A stretch of 64,000 nt of DNA, taken from Paraplanobispora siamensis. GTDB taxonomy: Bacteria; Actinomycetota; Actinomycetes; Streptosporangiales; Streptosporangiaceae. This document shows positions 26,972 to 35,637 of this stretch, in pieces. The position numbers and the translations under genes are program-made. Position 1 is the stretch's first letter; each line of letters begins with the position of its first letter. The stretch is taken from contig NZ_BOOJ01000064.1 of the NCBI RefSeq assembly GCF_016863175.1, forward strand, positions 1 through 64,000, written 5' to 3'. The notes below the pieces were generated by a model, which was given only the letters and a program-made list of their open reading frames with translations, did not search any database and was not told the origin of the DNA.

Positions 26972-28384
26972 TCAGCCCCGTCCCGGATTGGCCTTGATGA
27001 CCTTCTTCGCCTTCGTCTGCGCGGCCTTCTGCTTGGCCTGCAGCTTCGGGTTCGCCTTCGGCTTGGGCGCCGGCTTCGGTGCGGGCTTGGGCGCGGGCTT
27101 GACCGGCGGCTTGGGCTTGGCCGGGGGGACCGGCTTCTGCGTGGGCGTGGGCGTGGTCGGCGTGGGCGTCGGCGTCGTGGGAGCCGGGTCGCAGGCGTTC
27201 AGCAGGACCGACACGGCGTTGGCGGAGATGTTCGCGACGGCCACGTCCTTGTGGCCGTCGCCGTCGAAGTCACCGGTCACGATCTTCTGGGGCACGTTCC
27301 CCGGCTCGTAGGTGACGGCGCTCTGGAAGGTGCCGTCGCCGTTGCCCGGCAGCACCAGCAGGTGGCCCGGATCGAACATGCCCGGAGGCTGCGTCGTCAC
27401 CAGGAGGTCGGCGGCCCCGTCGCCGTTGACGTCCTCGGCCAGGACGTCTTCGAGCATCGCCCCCGGCACGAGGTCGGCGCCCGGCTGGAAGGTGCCGTCG
27501 CCGTTGCCGTTCAGCACCGACACCGTACCGTAGAGCGACGTCGCGACCAGGTCGGTGATGTCGTCACCGTCGACGTCGGCCGTGCTGAGGAGCTGGTACT
27601 GCCCGCTCCCGTTGTGGTAGGTGACCACCGGGTGGAAGGTGCCGTCGCCGGCGCCGCGCCGTACCCCGATGTACTGGCTGCTGTTGGCCGCCATGCCGTC
27701 GAGGGTGAACGCCAGATCGACGTGGCCGTCGGCGTCGAAGTCGCCGGTCACGATCGCCTTGGCGCTGGGCCCGGCCTGGTTGACGGCCGGCTGGAAGGTG
27801 CCGTCGCCGTTGCCGGACATGACCCACAGGCCGGTGGTGTGGGCCGCGACGGCCAGATCGGCGCGGCCGTCGCCGTTGAAGTCGGCGGCGGCGATGTCGT
27901 CGACGGGCGTGCCGCTCAGCGAGATGGAGGCGGGCGCCTGGAAGGTGCCGTCGCCGTTGCCCGGCAGGATGTGGACGCGGGAGTTGTAGCCGTCGGTCAC
28001 GGCCAGGTCGAGGTGGCCGTCGGAGTCGAGATCGTGCACGACGATGTCCCACGGATACTGCGCGACGGTGGTGCTGACGGCCGGCTGGAAGGTGCCGTCG
28101 CCCCTGCCCAGCAGGACCGAGACGGAGTTGCCGTTGTGGTCGGAGGTGACGACGTCGGTGCGGCCGTCCTCGTTGATGTCGGCGGTGGCCAGGGACTGGG
28201 GGCCGGTTCCGACGGCGTAGTCGACCGGGGAGGCGAAGTCCACCGGGCACTGGGCGGGGCCGGCGGCCTGGACGGGAAGGGCGGCTCCCGCCAGCGCGCC
28301 GGTGCTGAGCACGACCGCGGTGAGCAGGGAGACCGTACGGCGCCGACCGGCCCTGCCGGACGACACGCGCTGAGACGGATGCAA
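26972..28384 (-). CDS. Secreted FG-GAP/VCBS beta-propeller protein with Lys/Pro tail
   Basis: 470 aa from TTG 28384, preceded by GGAGGAG. A Sec signal follows an Arg-rich start (VSLLTAVVLSTGALAGAALPVQA). Seven FG-GAP repeats follow, each with DxDxDG calcium-binding loops (DINEDGRTD, DLDSDGHLD, DFNGDGRAD) and six with the turn G.GDGTFQ, forming a seven-bladed propeller. The last 70 residues are Pro/Thr then Lys/Pro/Ala repeats ending in a very basic tail that could bind the cell wall. The ligand is unknown. The repeated GDGTFQ codons make obvious DNA repeats. Confidence 0.88.
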   Translation of the reverse strand: MHPSQRVSSGRAGRRRTVSLLTAVVLSTGALAGAALPVQAAGPAQCPVDFASPVDYAVGTGPQSLATADINEDGRTDVVTSDHNGNSVSVLLGRGDGTFQPAVSTTVAQYPWDIVVHDLDSDGHLDLAVTDGYNSRVHILPGNGDGTFQAPASISLSGTPVDDIAAADFNGDGRADLAVAAHTTGLWVMSGNGDGTFQPAVNQAGPSAKAIVTGDFDADGHVDLAFTLDGMAANSSQYIGVRRGAGDGTFHPVVTYHNGSGQYQLLSTADVDGDDITDLVATSLYGTVSVLNGNGDGTFQPGADLVPGAMLEDVLAEDVNGDGAADLLVTTQPPGMFDPGHLLVLPGNGDGTFQSAVTYEPGNVPQKIVTGDFDGDGHKDVAVANISANAVSVLLNACDPAPTTPTPTPTTPTPTQKPVPPAKPKPPVKPAPKPAPKPAPKPKANPKLQAKQKAAQTKAKKVIKANPGRG

Positions 28385-28579
28385 GGGAAAGCTCCTCCAT
28401 GAGCCGGTGATGCCCGGCGTGCGGCCTGCCGAGGCCGTGACGTGCACGCCGAATCTGATGACTCCTCATCGGCGGACGGAGGCGATATATGAGCCCTTCT
28501 CACGCATCCGGGTACGGCCGGCCCGCGGTGACGCGGGGCGCGTCTGGATAACGCCCGTGTCCCCGGGCACGCTTGCCCC

Positions 28580-29305
28580 ATGTGCCATTCCACCGACAGC
28601 CGGCCGCCCGCGCCTCCGGTCCGGGGCGAGGTCGCCTCCCACCGGCAGATCGAGCTGACCGCCGCCGACGGCAACCGTTTCCTGGCCTACCAGGCCGAGC
28701 CCGCCGAGCCGAGCGGCCGCGGCATGGTGATCCTGCCGGACGTGCGGGGGCTGCATCCGTACTACCGGGACCTGGCCGTCAGGTTCGCCGAGGCCGGGTT
28801 CCGCACGATCGCGATCGACTACTTCGGCCGGACGGAGGGGCTGGGCGGGCGCGATGACGACTTCGACTTCATGACGCACGTCAAGCAGGTCACCACCGAG
28901 GGCGTGCGGGCCGACGTGCGGGCGGCCACCGACCGGCTCGCCGCCCACGGGCCGGTGTTCACGGTGGGCTTCTGCCTGGGCGGCGCGCACTCCTGGCGCC
29001 AGGCCGCAGAGGGCAACGGCCTGGCGGGCGGCATCGGCTTCTACGGGGCGCTGCGCGCGATCGAGCCGCCGGCGACGGGGCCGGGCGCCCCGCTGCTCCT
29101 GCTGCGCGCCGGCGCCGACACGGCCTCGACGCCGGAGGACTTCGCCGCCTACGAGGCCGCTCTCGAACGCGTCGGCACGCCGTACGAGAGCCACGTGTAC
29201 GAGGGCGCCCCGCACTCGTTCTTCGACCGTTCGTACGCGCAGTGGGCCGAGGCCTGTCAGGACGCCTGGCAGCGCATGCTGTCCTTCACCGAGCGCCACG
29301 CGTGA
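28580..29305 (+). CDS. Dienelactone hydrolase family protein
   Basis: 241 aa. ILPDVRGLHPYYRDLAVRFA, AIDYFGRTEG, the cysteine nucleophile elbow FTVGFCLGGAHSWR and the catalytic histidine of EGAPHSFFDRSY identify the alpha/beta hydrolase family. It differs clearly from the copy at 24970 (about 20 residues shorter, different lid region). The start ATG at 28580 lacks a strong ribosome site. It ends six bases before the convergent helicase gene. The substrate is not known. Confidence 0.87.
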   Translation: MCHSTDSRPPAPPVRGEVASHRQIELTAADGNRFLAYQAEPAEPSGRGMVILPDVRGLHPYYRDLAVRFAEAGFRTIAIDYFGRTEGLGGRDDDFDFMTHVKQVTTEGVRADVRAATDRLAAHGPVFTVGFCLGGAHSWRQAAEGNGLAGGIGFYGALRAIEPPATGPGAPLLLLRAGADTASTPEDFAAYEAALERVGTPYESHVYEGAPHSFFDRSYAQWAEACQDAWQRMLSFTERHA

Positions 29306-29311
29306 TCGCCG

Positions 29312-31459
29312 TCACGGGCTGGTCAGGATGACGAGCCGCTGGGTCGCCCGGGTCATCGCGACATAGCGGTCGACGGCTCCCTCGATGCCCTCGCCGAAGG
29401 TCTCCGGGTCGATGAGGACGACCAGGTCGAACTCCAGGCCCTTGGCCAGCTCCGGGGTCAGCGACCGGACGCGCGACGTCGGCGGGAACGCCGGGTCGCC
29501 GATGACGCAGGCGACCCCGTCGGCGTTCTCGGCGAGCCAGGACCGCAGGACCGCCTCCAGCTCCGAAACGGAGCCGTGCAGGACGGGCACGCCGCTGCTG
29601 CGGATGGAGGTCGGCACGTTGGCGTCCGGGAGCGCGGCCCGGATGACCGGCTCGGCCTGCGTCATGACCTCCTCCGGGGTCCGGTAGTTGATGCTCAGGG
29701 AGGCCAGGGCGATCCGGTCGAGCCCGATCCGCTCGAGCCGTTCCCGCCACGACTCGGTGAACCCGTGCCTGGCCTGCGCGCGGTCCCCGACGACGGTGAA
29801 GCTCCGCGACGGGCAGCGCAGCAGCAGCATCTGCCACTGCGCGTCGGTGAGCTCCTGCGCCTCGTCCACGACGATGTGCGCGAACGGACCGGCGAGCAGG
29901 TCCGGGTCGGCGGTGGGCAGCTCGGACTCGTCGACCAGGTTGCGCTGCAGGTCCGCCCGGCGCAGCTGGGTCACCAGGCCCTCGCCGTCGTCGTCGGCCT
30001 CGATCAGGTTGTCGATGACCTGCGCCATGCGCTCGCGCTGGACCGCCAGGGCGGCTTCCTGCCGGCGCCTGCTCCGCGACGCCTCGGGGTCGCCGAGCCG
30101 CTGCCGGGCCGCGTCCAGCAGCGGCAGGTCGGAGACCGTCCAGGCCTGGGCGTCCTCGCGCTGCAGTTTCCGGATCTCCTCGGGGCTGAGCCAGGGGGCG
30201 CACATCCGCAGGTAGGCCGGTACCGTCCACAGGTCGCCGACCAGGTCGGCCGCCTCGATCAGCGGCCAGGCCCGGTTGAAGGTCGTCAGCAGCTCCCTGT
30301 TCTGCAGCAGCGACCTGCGCAGCAGATGCTCGGGCGCGTCGCCGTCGTGCTTGTCCACCAGGATCGTCAGCAGCTCCTCCCAGATCCGGTCACGTGCCTC
30401 GTTGTGCGGGATGCCGGGCTCGGCCGCCTGGAACGCCTCGGCCCAGTCGTCGGCGCCCAGCCAGATGTCGGACCAGTGCGTCGTGACCGTCATCCCCCCG
30501 GCCGGCGGGTTCTCGTAGAACCTGACGGCCGGTTCGATCGCCTTGACCATGTCCGCCGAGGACTTCAGGCGCTCCACCTGCGGGTCGGCCTCGATCACCG
30601 CCGCGGCCCCCTCGGGCACGAGGTCCCGCAGGGTGCAGGTCTGCACGCCCTCCTCTCCGAGGCTGGGCAGGACGTCGGCGACGTAGGCCAGGTACGGCTG
30701 GTGCGGGCCGACGAACAGCACGCCGCCCCGGTGGTGGCCGAGACGGGGGTCGGAGTACAGCAGGTAGGCCGAGCGGTGCAGGGCGACGACGGTCTTGCCC
30801 GTGCCCGGACCGCCGTCGACGACGAGGGCACCGCGGGAGCTCGCGCGGATGATGGCGTCCTGGTCGGCCTGGATGGTGCCGAGCACGTCCCGCATCCGGC
30901 CCGACCGGCTGCCGCCCAGGCTGGCGATGAAGGCGGACTGGTCGTCGAGCGCGGCGTGCCCCTCCAGCCCGTCCGGTGTGAACACCTCGTCCCAGTAGTC
31001 GCTGATCCGGCCGCGGGTCCAGCGGTACCTGCGGCGGCTGGCCAGCCCCATCGGGTTGGCGTGGGTGGCGCCGAAGAACGGCTCGGCGGCCGGGGAGCGC
31101 CAGTCGAGCAGCAGCCGGCGGCCCTGGCCGTCGGTGAGGCCGAGCCGTCCGACGTACACCGGCTCGGCGTCGTCCGCGCCGACCATGCGTCCCAGGCACA
31201 GGTCCAGGCCGAAACGGCGCAGCGCGCGCAGGCGGGCGGTCAGCCGGTGGACCTCCAGGTCCCGCTCCAGCGCCGCCCGGCCCCGGCCGCCGGGCGCCCT
31301 GCGCTCGGCGTCGAGGCGGTCGGACAACTCGGCGATCGCCTGCTCGAGGCTGTCGGCGATGGCCGCGAAATGCCGCTCGTCACCGGCGATCAGCGCCGGG
31401 TCGGCCTTGGGAGCCAGATGGTCGGGAAGGTCGAACGCGCTGGTGGCCAAAGGGTTCAC
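29312..31459 (-). CDS. HelD/HelR-like UvrD-type helicase protein (RNA polymerase-associated)
   Basis: 715 aa from GTG 31459 (GGAG nine bases upstream; another GTG at 31492 is possible). An N-terminal coiled arm (DERHFAAIADSLEQAIAELS) precedes superfamily-1 motifs: Walker A VVDGGPGTGKTVVALHRSAY, Walker B IVVDEAQELTDAQW, FTVVGDRAQ, INYRTPEE and the final RYVAMTRATQRLVIL. This is the HelD class, which rescues stalled RNA polymerase; HelR members displace rifamycins. A near-perfect rifamycin-associated element lies 190 bp upstream, supporting the HelR assignment. No DosR-like box is seen here. Confidence 0.88.
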   Translation of the reverse strand: MNPLATSAFDLPDHLAPKADPALIAGDERHFAAIADSLEQAIAELSDRLDAERRAPGGRGRAALERDLEVHRLTARLRALRRFGLDLCLGRMVGADDAEPVYVGRLGLTDGQGRRLLLDWRSPAAEPFFGATHANPMGLASRRRYRWTRGRISDYWDEVFTPDGLEGHAALDDQSAFIASLGGSRSGRMRDVLGTIQADQDAIIRASSRGALVVDGGPGTGKTVVALHRSAYLLYSDPRLGHHRGGVLFVGPHQPYLAYVADVLPSLGEEGVQTCTLRDLVPEGAAAVIEADPQVERLKSSADMVKAIEPAVRFYENPPAGGMTVTTHWSDIWLGADDWAEAFQAAEPGIPHNEARDRIWEELLTILVDKHDGDAPEHLLRRSLLQNRELLTTFNRAWPLIEAADLVGDLWTVPAYLRMCAPWLSPEEIRKLQREDAQAWTVSDLPLLDAARQRLGDPEASRSRRRQEAALAVQRERMAQVIDNLIEADDDGEGLVTQLRRADLQRNLVDESELPTADPDLLAGPFAHIVVDEAQELTDAQWQMLLLRCPSRSFTVVGDRAQARHGFTESWRERLERIGLDRIALASLSINYRTPEEVMTQAEPVIRAALPDANVPTSIRSSGVPVLHGSVSELEAVLRSWLAENADGVACVIGDPAFPPTSRVRSLTPELAKGLEFDLVVLIDPETFGEGIEGAVDRYVAMTRATQRLVILTSP

Positions 31460-31646
31460 GGCATCGGCTCCGATCTCAGATGAACGAGGCACCGCCAGAC
31501 GATCCCGCGTGGTCCCCGCGGGAGCCGGCGGCTCCCGGCTGATCGCGCCGGTCCCCGCGCGGCCCGTGCGCCGTCACCGGCACACGCACGTCGCGTCCCC
31601 GTTTCCGCAGGCAGTGGCCTCGGCTGACGATTGTGCGGCACGACGG

Positions 31647-31665
31647 GGGTCTTGCCGCAAGCCCC
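31647..31665 (-). promoter_or_regulatory. Rifamycin-associated element (RAE)
   Basis: Read on the helicase strand the 19 bases are GGGGCTTGCGGCAAGACCC, one mismatch from the RAE inverted repeat as I recall it, GGGGCTTGCGGCAAGCCCC. RAEs lie in front of rifamycin-inducible genes (rifampin phosphotransferase, helR and others) in actinobacteria. The rest of the 391-bp gap between the helicase and the chemoreceptor shows no gene. Confidence 0.8.
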
Positions 31666-31850
31666 CCGGTGCGCTATAGGTTGATAGTGGAAAGGAGTGG
31701 ACACTCCCCTTTCCCCTCTCCCTTCGCGAAGCGGCGGCGCGCCGTACCCCTCAGACGGCCGTATCCCTCGAATGAGCGCCATGCCCTCAGGTGAGGACAG
31801 GCGGCGCCGATGGAGTGACGTATGTCTCATCGCTTCGAAGAAGGTCTCTG

Positions 31851-33434
31851 ATGCGTCGCTTCATGCGGGATCTGTCCCTCGGCTGGAAGTTCCGGGCCGG
31901 GTTCGGCATCGTCTTGATGCTGCTGGTCATAGTGGTCGCCGACGGGTTCGCGGTCCGCCGCGACCTCGACGGGCAGGCCCGCCGGGTGGCCGAGGAGATC
32001 GACCCCAAGGCCCGGATGGTGGCGCTGCTGCAGTTCCGCTTCTCCGACATGTACGGCCTGCAGACCGCCTACACGGCCTCCGAGGCGTCCCGGGACGCCA
32101 AGCGCGAGTTCTTCCTCGGCGCCCGGGACAAGGTCGCCGGCCTGGTGGGTCAGGCCGAGGCGACGGCCTCGGCCGGGGAGCAGCGTACGGCCGTCGCCAC
32201 GATCCGCGAGGGCCTGGAGGAGTTCCTCCGCATCGACGAGCAGGTGTGGGCGGCCATGCGGGCCGGTGACCGCGAGGAGGCCGTCCGGCTGAGCAACGTC
32301 GCCGAGGCCCCCGTCTACGTCAAGGCCATGGACGCCGCGGCGGCCTTCGACGCCTCGGTCCTGGCCGAGCGCAACACCCACCTCGCCGCCCTGGCCGGCA
32401 GCCGCGACGCGGCCGACCGGCGTGCCGCTCTGCTGGCCGGTGCCGCGATCCTGCTCGGGATCGCGTGCGCCGTCCTGCTCACCCGCTCGGTGCGCAGGCC
32501 CGCCGAGCGCATCGTCGGCGTCCTGGAGAAGGTCGCCGCCGGGGACCTGACCCCGCGCCTGGGCATCGGCCGCGGCGACGAGATCGGCCGGATGAGCGCG
32601 GCGCTGGACGGGGCGCTGGAGCGGATCTCCGGCACCCTGCGCGGCATCGTCGGCAACATCGACGAGGTCGCGCACGCGGCCGACGGCCTGAACGGGTTGT
32701 CCGAGAGCCTCAACGGCGACTCCGCCCAGGCCTCCGCCCAGGTCCAGTCGGTCGCCTCGGCCGCCGACGACGTCTCCCGTCACCTGGAGAGCGTGGCCGG
32801 GGGTTCGGAGGAGATGGGGGCCTCGATCGGCGAGATCGCCCGCAACACCTCCGCCGCCGCGGTCGTCGCCGACGCGACGGTCGCCAAGGTGGGCGAGGCG
32901 ACCCGGACCGTGGCCCGCCTCGGGGAGTCCTCCGCGCAGATCGGCAACGTGGTCAAGCTGATCACCTCGATCGCCGAGCAGACCAACCTGCTGGCCCTCA
33001 ACGCCACCATCGAGGCCGCCCGCGCCGGGGACGCCGGCAAGGGCTTCGCGGTGGTCGCCTCCGAGGTCAAGGACCTGGCCCAGGAGACCGCCAAGGCCAC
33101 CGGGGACATCGCCGCCCGGGTGCAGGCCATCCAGGCCGACACCGCCGACGCGGTGACCGCGATCGACCAGATCGCCGAGGTGATCGGCAAGATCAGCGAG
33201 GCGCAGCAGACCATCGCCAGCGCGGTGGAGGAGCAGACCGCCACCACCGAGGAGATGAACCGCGGCGTCTCCAGCGCCGCCGGCGGCAGCTCCCAGATCG
33301 CCGTGAGCATCTCCGGGGTCTCGGCCGTCGTGGAGCGCACCCGCCTGGGCGCCGAGCAGTCGCGCCGGTCCGCCGACGCGCTGGCCACGATGAGCGGGGA
33401 GCTGCGGCGGCTGGTCGGCCGGTTCCGCTTCTGA
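31851..33434 (+). CDS. Methyl-accepting chemotaxis protein
   Basis: 527 aa from ATG 31851 (GAAGAAGG upstream). First membrane helix ~13-32 ([20 protein letters not shown]), a four-helix-bundle periplasmic domain (~33-185), second helix ~190-212 ([20 protein letters not shown]), HAMP linker ([20 protein letters not shown]) and a full signalling domain with tip [20 protein letters not shown] and [16 protein letters not shown]. The ligand is unknown. It is the first gene of the stress island, divergent from the helicase. Confidence 0.93.
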   Translation: MRRFMRDLSLGWKFRAGFGIVLMLLVIVVADGFAVRRDLDGQARRVAEEIDPKARMVALLQFRFSDMYGLQTAYTASEASRDAKREFFLGARDKVAGLVGQAEATASAGEQRTAVATIREGLEEFLRIDEQVWAAMRAGDREEAVRLSNVAEAPVYVKAMDAAAAFDASVLAERNTHLAALAGSRDAADRRAALLAGAAILLGIACAVLLTRSVRRPAERIVGVLEKVAAGDLTPRLGIGRGDEIGRMSAALDGALERISGTLRGIVGNIDEVAHAADGLNGLSESLNGDSAQASAQVQSVASAADDVSRHLESVAGGSEEMGASIGEIARNTSAAAVVADATVAKVGEATRTVARLGESSAQIGNVVKLITSIAEQTNLLALNATIEAARAGDAGKGFAVVASEVKDLAQETAKATGDIAARVQAIQADTADAVTAIDQIAEVIGKISEAQQTIASAVEEQTATTEEMNRGVSSAAGGSSQIAVSISGVSAVVERTRLGAEQSRRSADALATMSGELRRLVGRFRF

Positions 33435-33496
33435 CGACGGCCTGCGGCCGGAACGTCCCGGTCGCGTGGACGGCACGGCATCCCGGCCGCGTGGAT

Positions 33497-33555
33497 AGGG
33501 CCGGAAGTCATCCGCCGCCGGGCCGTCGCGCCCCCTTCCGGGGTCCTTGGCCTCT
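33497..33555. promoter_or_regulatory. Two DosR-like boxes upstream of GAPDH
   Basis: AGGGCCGGAAGTCAT at 33497-33511 and, on the other strand, AGAGGCCAAGGACCC (33541-33555). Their centres lie about 44 bp (four helical turns) apart; the second ends 61 bp before the GAPDH start. Confidence 0.55.
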
Positions 33556-33616
33556 ACTGCGCCCGGCGGCCGCGCCCGACGATGGGGTCACAGCCCCGTG
33601 TCGGAAGGGAACCATC

Positions 33617-34609
33617 ATGAAGATCGGTATCAACGGGTTCGGCCGGATCGGCCGGGCCTTCCTGCGGCGTGCGCTGCCCATGGGCCTGGAGGTCGTCGCG
33701 ATCAACGACGTCACCGACGCCCCGACCCTGGCGCACCTGCTGGCCTTCGACTCCACCTACGGTCCCTTCGGCCTGGCGGTCACCTCCTCGGCCTCGCGCA
33801 TCGACGTCGACGGCCGCAGCATCCCGGTCACCGCCCACCCCGACCCGGCCGGCATCGACTGGGCCGCCTACGGGGCCGACCTCGTCGTCGAGGCCACCGG
33901 CCGGTTCCGCACCCGCGACCAGGCGGCCGCGCATCTCAAGGGCGGCGCCCGCCGGGTGCTCATCTCCGCCCCGGGCAAGAGCGTCGACGTCAGCATCGTG
34001 CCCGGCGTCAACGATGACGCCTACGACCCGCTCCGCCACGAGATCGTCTCGCTGGCCTCCTGCACCACCAACTGCGTCGCGCCGATGGTCAAGGTGCTGC
34101 ACGAGAACTTCGGCCTGGTCAAGGGATTCATGACGACGGTGCACGCCTACACCGGTGACCAGCGGCTGCTGGACTCCCCGCACAAGGACCTGCGCCGGGC
34201 CCGGTCGGCGGCGGTCAACATCATCCCCACCACCACCGGTGCGGCCCGCATGGTGGGCCAGGTCCTGCCCGAGCTGGCCGGCCGGCTGGACGGCATCGCG
34301 TTGCGGGTGCCGGTGGAGGACGGCTCCCTGACCGACCTGGCGGCCGTGCTGGCCCGCCCGGTCACCGCCGAGGAGGTCAACCGGGCCTTCGCCGAGGCGG
34401 CCGGGGGAGAGCTGGAGGGAATCCTGCGCTACAGCGTCGCGCCGCTGGTCTCCCGCGACATCATCGGCGACCCCGCCTCCTGCGTCTTCGACTCCGCGCT
34501 GACCCAGGCCAGCGGCGAGCTGGTCAAGATCTTCGGCTGGTACGACAACGAGTGGGGGTACGCCAGCCGGCTGGCGGAGACGGCCGCCCGCATGACCGAG
34601 GCGGAATAG
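33617..34609 (+). CDS. gap: Glyceraldehyde-3-phosphate dehydrogenase, type I
   Basis: 330 aa from ATG 33617. It is complete: NAD-binding GINGFGRIGRAFLRR, the catalytic cysteine in SLASCTTNCVAPMVKVL, the histidine of TVHAYTGDQRLLD, phosphate-binding TTTGAARMVGQVLPEL, and the C-terminal IFGWYDNEWGYASRL. It converts glyceraldehyde 3-phosphate to 1,3-bisphosphoglycerate. It stands apart from pgk/tpi and has two DosR-like boxes upstream, so it is probably a stress-specific isozyme; a housekeeping copy is expected elsewhere. Confidence 0.95.
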   Translation: MKIGINGFGRIGRAFLRRALPMGLEVVAINDVTDAPTLAHLLAFDSTYGPFGLAVTSSASRIDVDGRSIPVTAHPDPAGIDWAAYGADLVVEATGRFRTRDQAAAHLKGGARRVLISAPGKSVDVSIVPGVNDDAYDPLRHEIVSLASCTTNCVAPMVKVLHENFGLVKGFMTTVHAYTGDQRLLDSPHKDLRRARSAAVNIIPTTTGAARMVGQVLPELAGRLDGIALRVPVEDGSLTDLAAVLARPVTAEEVNRAFAEAAGGELEGILRYSVAPLVSRDIIGDPASCVFDSALTQASGELVKIFGWYDNEWGYASRLAETAARMTEAE

Positions 34610-34649
34610 CCGGCCGCCGGGGATCCGCAAGCCGCCGGAGGATCCGGTA

Positions 34650-34664
34650 CGGGCCCAACGTCCT
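34650..34664. promoter_or_regulatory. DosR-like box upstream of universal stress protein
   Basis: CGGGCCCAACGTCCT, 70 bp before the start of the stress protein at 34735. A weaker inverted pair, AGGGACATCGCGCTCTGTCC, follows at 34674-34693. Confidence 0.45.
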
Positions 34665-34734
34665 CGTACCCGAGGGACATCGCGCTCTGTCCTGAAACGC
34701 TGTCGTCTCCGACGATGAAGGCGAGGTGAGAACG

Positions 34735-35625
34735 ATGACCGATCCGCGCACACCCGCTCCCGGCGCCGTCGTCGTCGGCTATGACGGCTCGGACTTCTCC
34801 ATGCAGGCCCTGGACTGGGCGATGGACGAGGCCGAGCTGCGCCGGGCACCGCTGACGATCACCCATGCCTGGCGCTGGCCGTACGGCCGGGCCACCGAGG
34901 AGGCCCGTCTGCACCTGCGCAAGGCCGCCGAGCACGTGCTCTACCACGGGGTCGACTGCGCCCGATCGACCAGCACGCTCACCGACGTGCGGGCCGACCT
35001 GCACGAGGGCGCGGCCGCCGAACGCCTGGTGGAGCTGTCGGACGGCGCGCAGCTGGTGGTGGTCGGCTCCCGGGGCCTGGACGCCCTGGCCCGTTCGGTG
35101 GTCGGTTCGGTGGCCGGCTACACCGCCACCCACTCGCACGCCCCGGTGATCATCGTACGGGGACCGGGGCCGATTCCCGCGCCGGTGGATCCCGGGCCGC
35201 TGGTGCTGGGGCTGGGCGCCTCCACCGCCGACGCGGTGGTGGACTTCGCCTTCACCGAGGCCGCCCTGCGGCAGCTGAGGCTGGTGGCCGTACACGCCTC
35301 CTACCCCCAGCCCATGGCCTGGGGGGTGGCGATGGCGCCGCTGCCGGATCCGGAGGCCGCCCTCGCCGCGGAACGGGATCGCATGCGGGAGCGGCTGGCG
35401 CCGTGGCGTGAGCGCCATCCCGGCGTTCCGGTCGAGTACCGGTCCGTGACCGTCTCGGCCGGGGACGCCCTGGAGGCGGCCGGCGCCGAGGCGGTCCTGC
35501 TCGTCGTGGGCGCGGGCCGTTCGTGGGGCCGGGGCCGGCTGGGCACGGTCGCCCGGGCGATGACCGAGCACGCGCCCTGCCCCGTGGCCGTCGTCCCCGA
35601 TCGCGCCGGTCGCCCGCCTGGGTGA
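34735..35625 (+). CDS. Tandem universal stress protein
   Basis: 296 aa with two UspA domains. The first has VVVGYDGSDFSMQALDWAMD and the ATP loop GSRGLDALARSVVGSVAGYT (G-2x-G-9x-G-S/T); the second is degenerate at its start (LVLGLGASTADAVVDFAF) but keeps GAGRSWGRGRLGTVARAMTE. Tandem USPs of this kind are typical DosR-regulon members in mycobacteria. It lies 12 bp upstream of the P-type ATPase gene, so both are probably one transcript. Confidence 0.92.
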   Translation: MTDPRTPAPGAVVVGYDGSDFSMQALDWAMDEAELRRAPLTITHAWRWPYGRATEEARLHLRKAAEHVLYHGVDCARSTSTLTDVRADLHEGAAAERLVELSDGAQLVVVGSRGLDALARSVVGSVAGYTATHSHAPVIIVRGPGPIPAPVDPGPLVLGLGASTADAVVDFAFTEAALRQLRLVAVHASYPQPMAWGVAMAPLPDPEAALAAERDRMRERLAPWRERHPGVPVEYRSVTVSAGDALEAAGAEAVLLVVGAGRSWGRGRLGTVARAMTEHAPCPVAVVPDRAGRPPG

Positions 35626-35637
35626 AGTGCGGGCCCC

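Noticed and set aside
29576-31483. 635-codon frame opposite the helicase, and similar long frames opposite the A/V-ATPase, P-type ATPase and E2 genes
   Set aside because: Low-complexity Gly/Arg/Gln/Val products with no motifs; the opposite strand in each case has a complete recognised protein.
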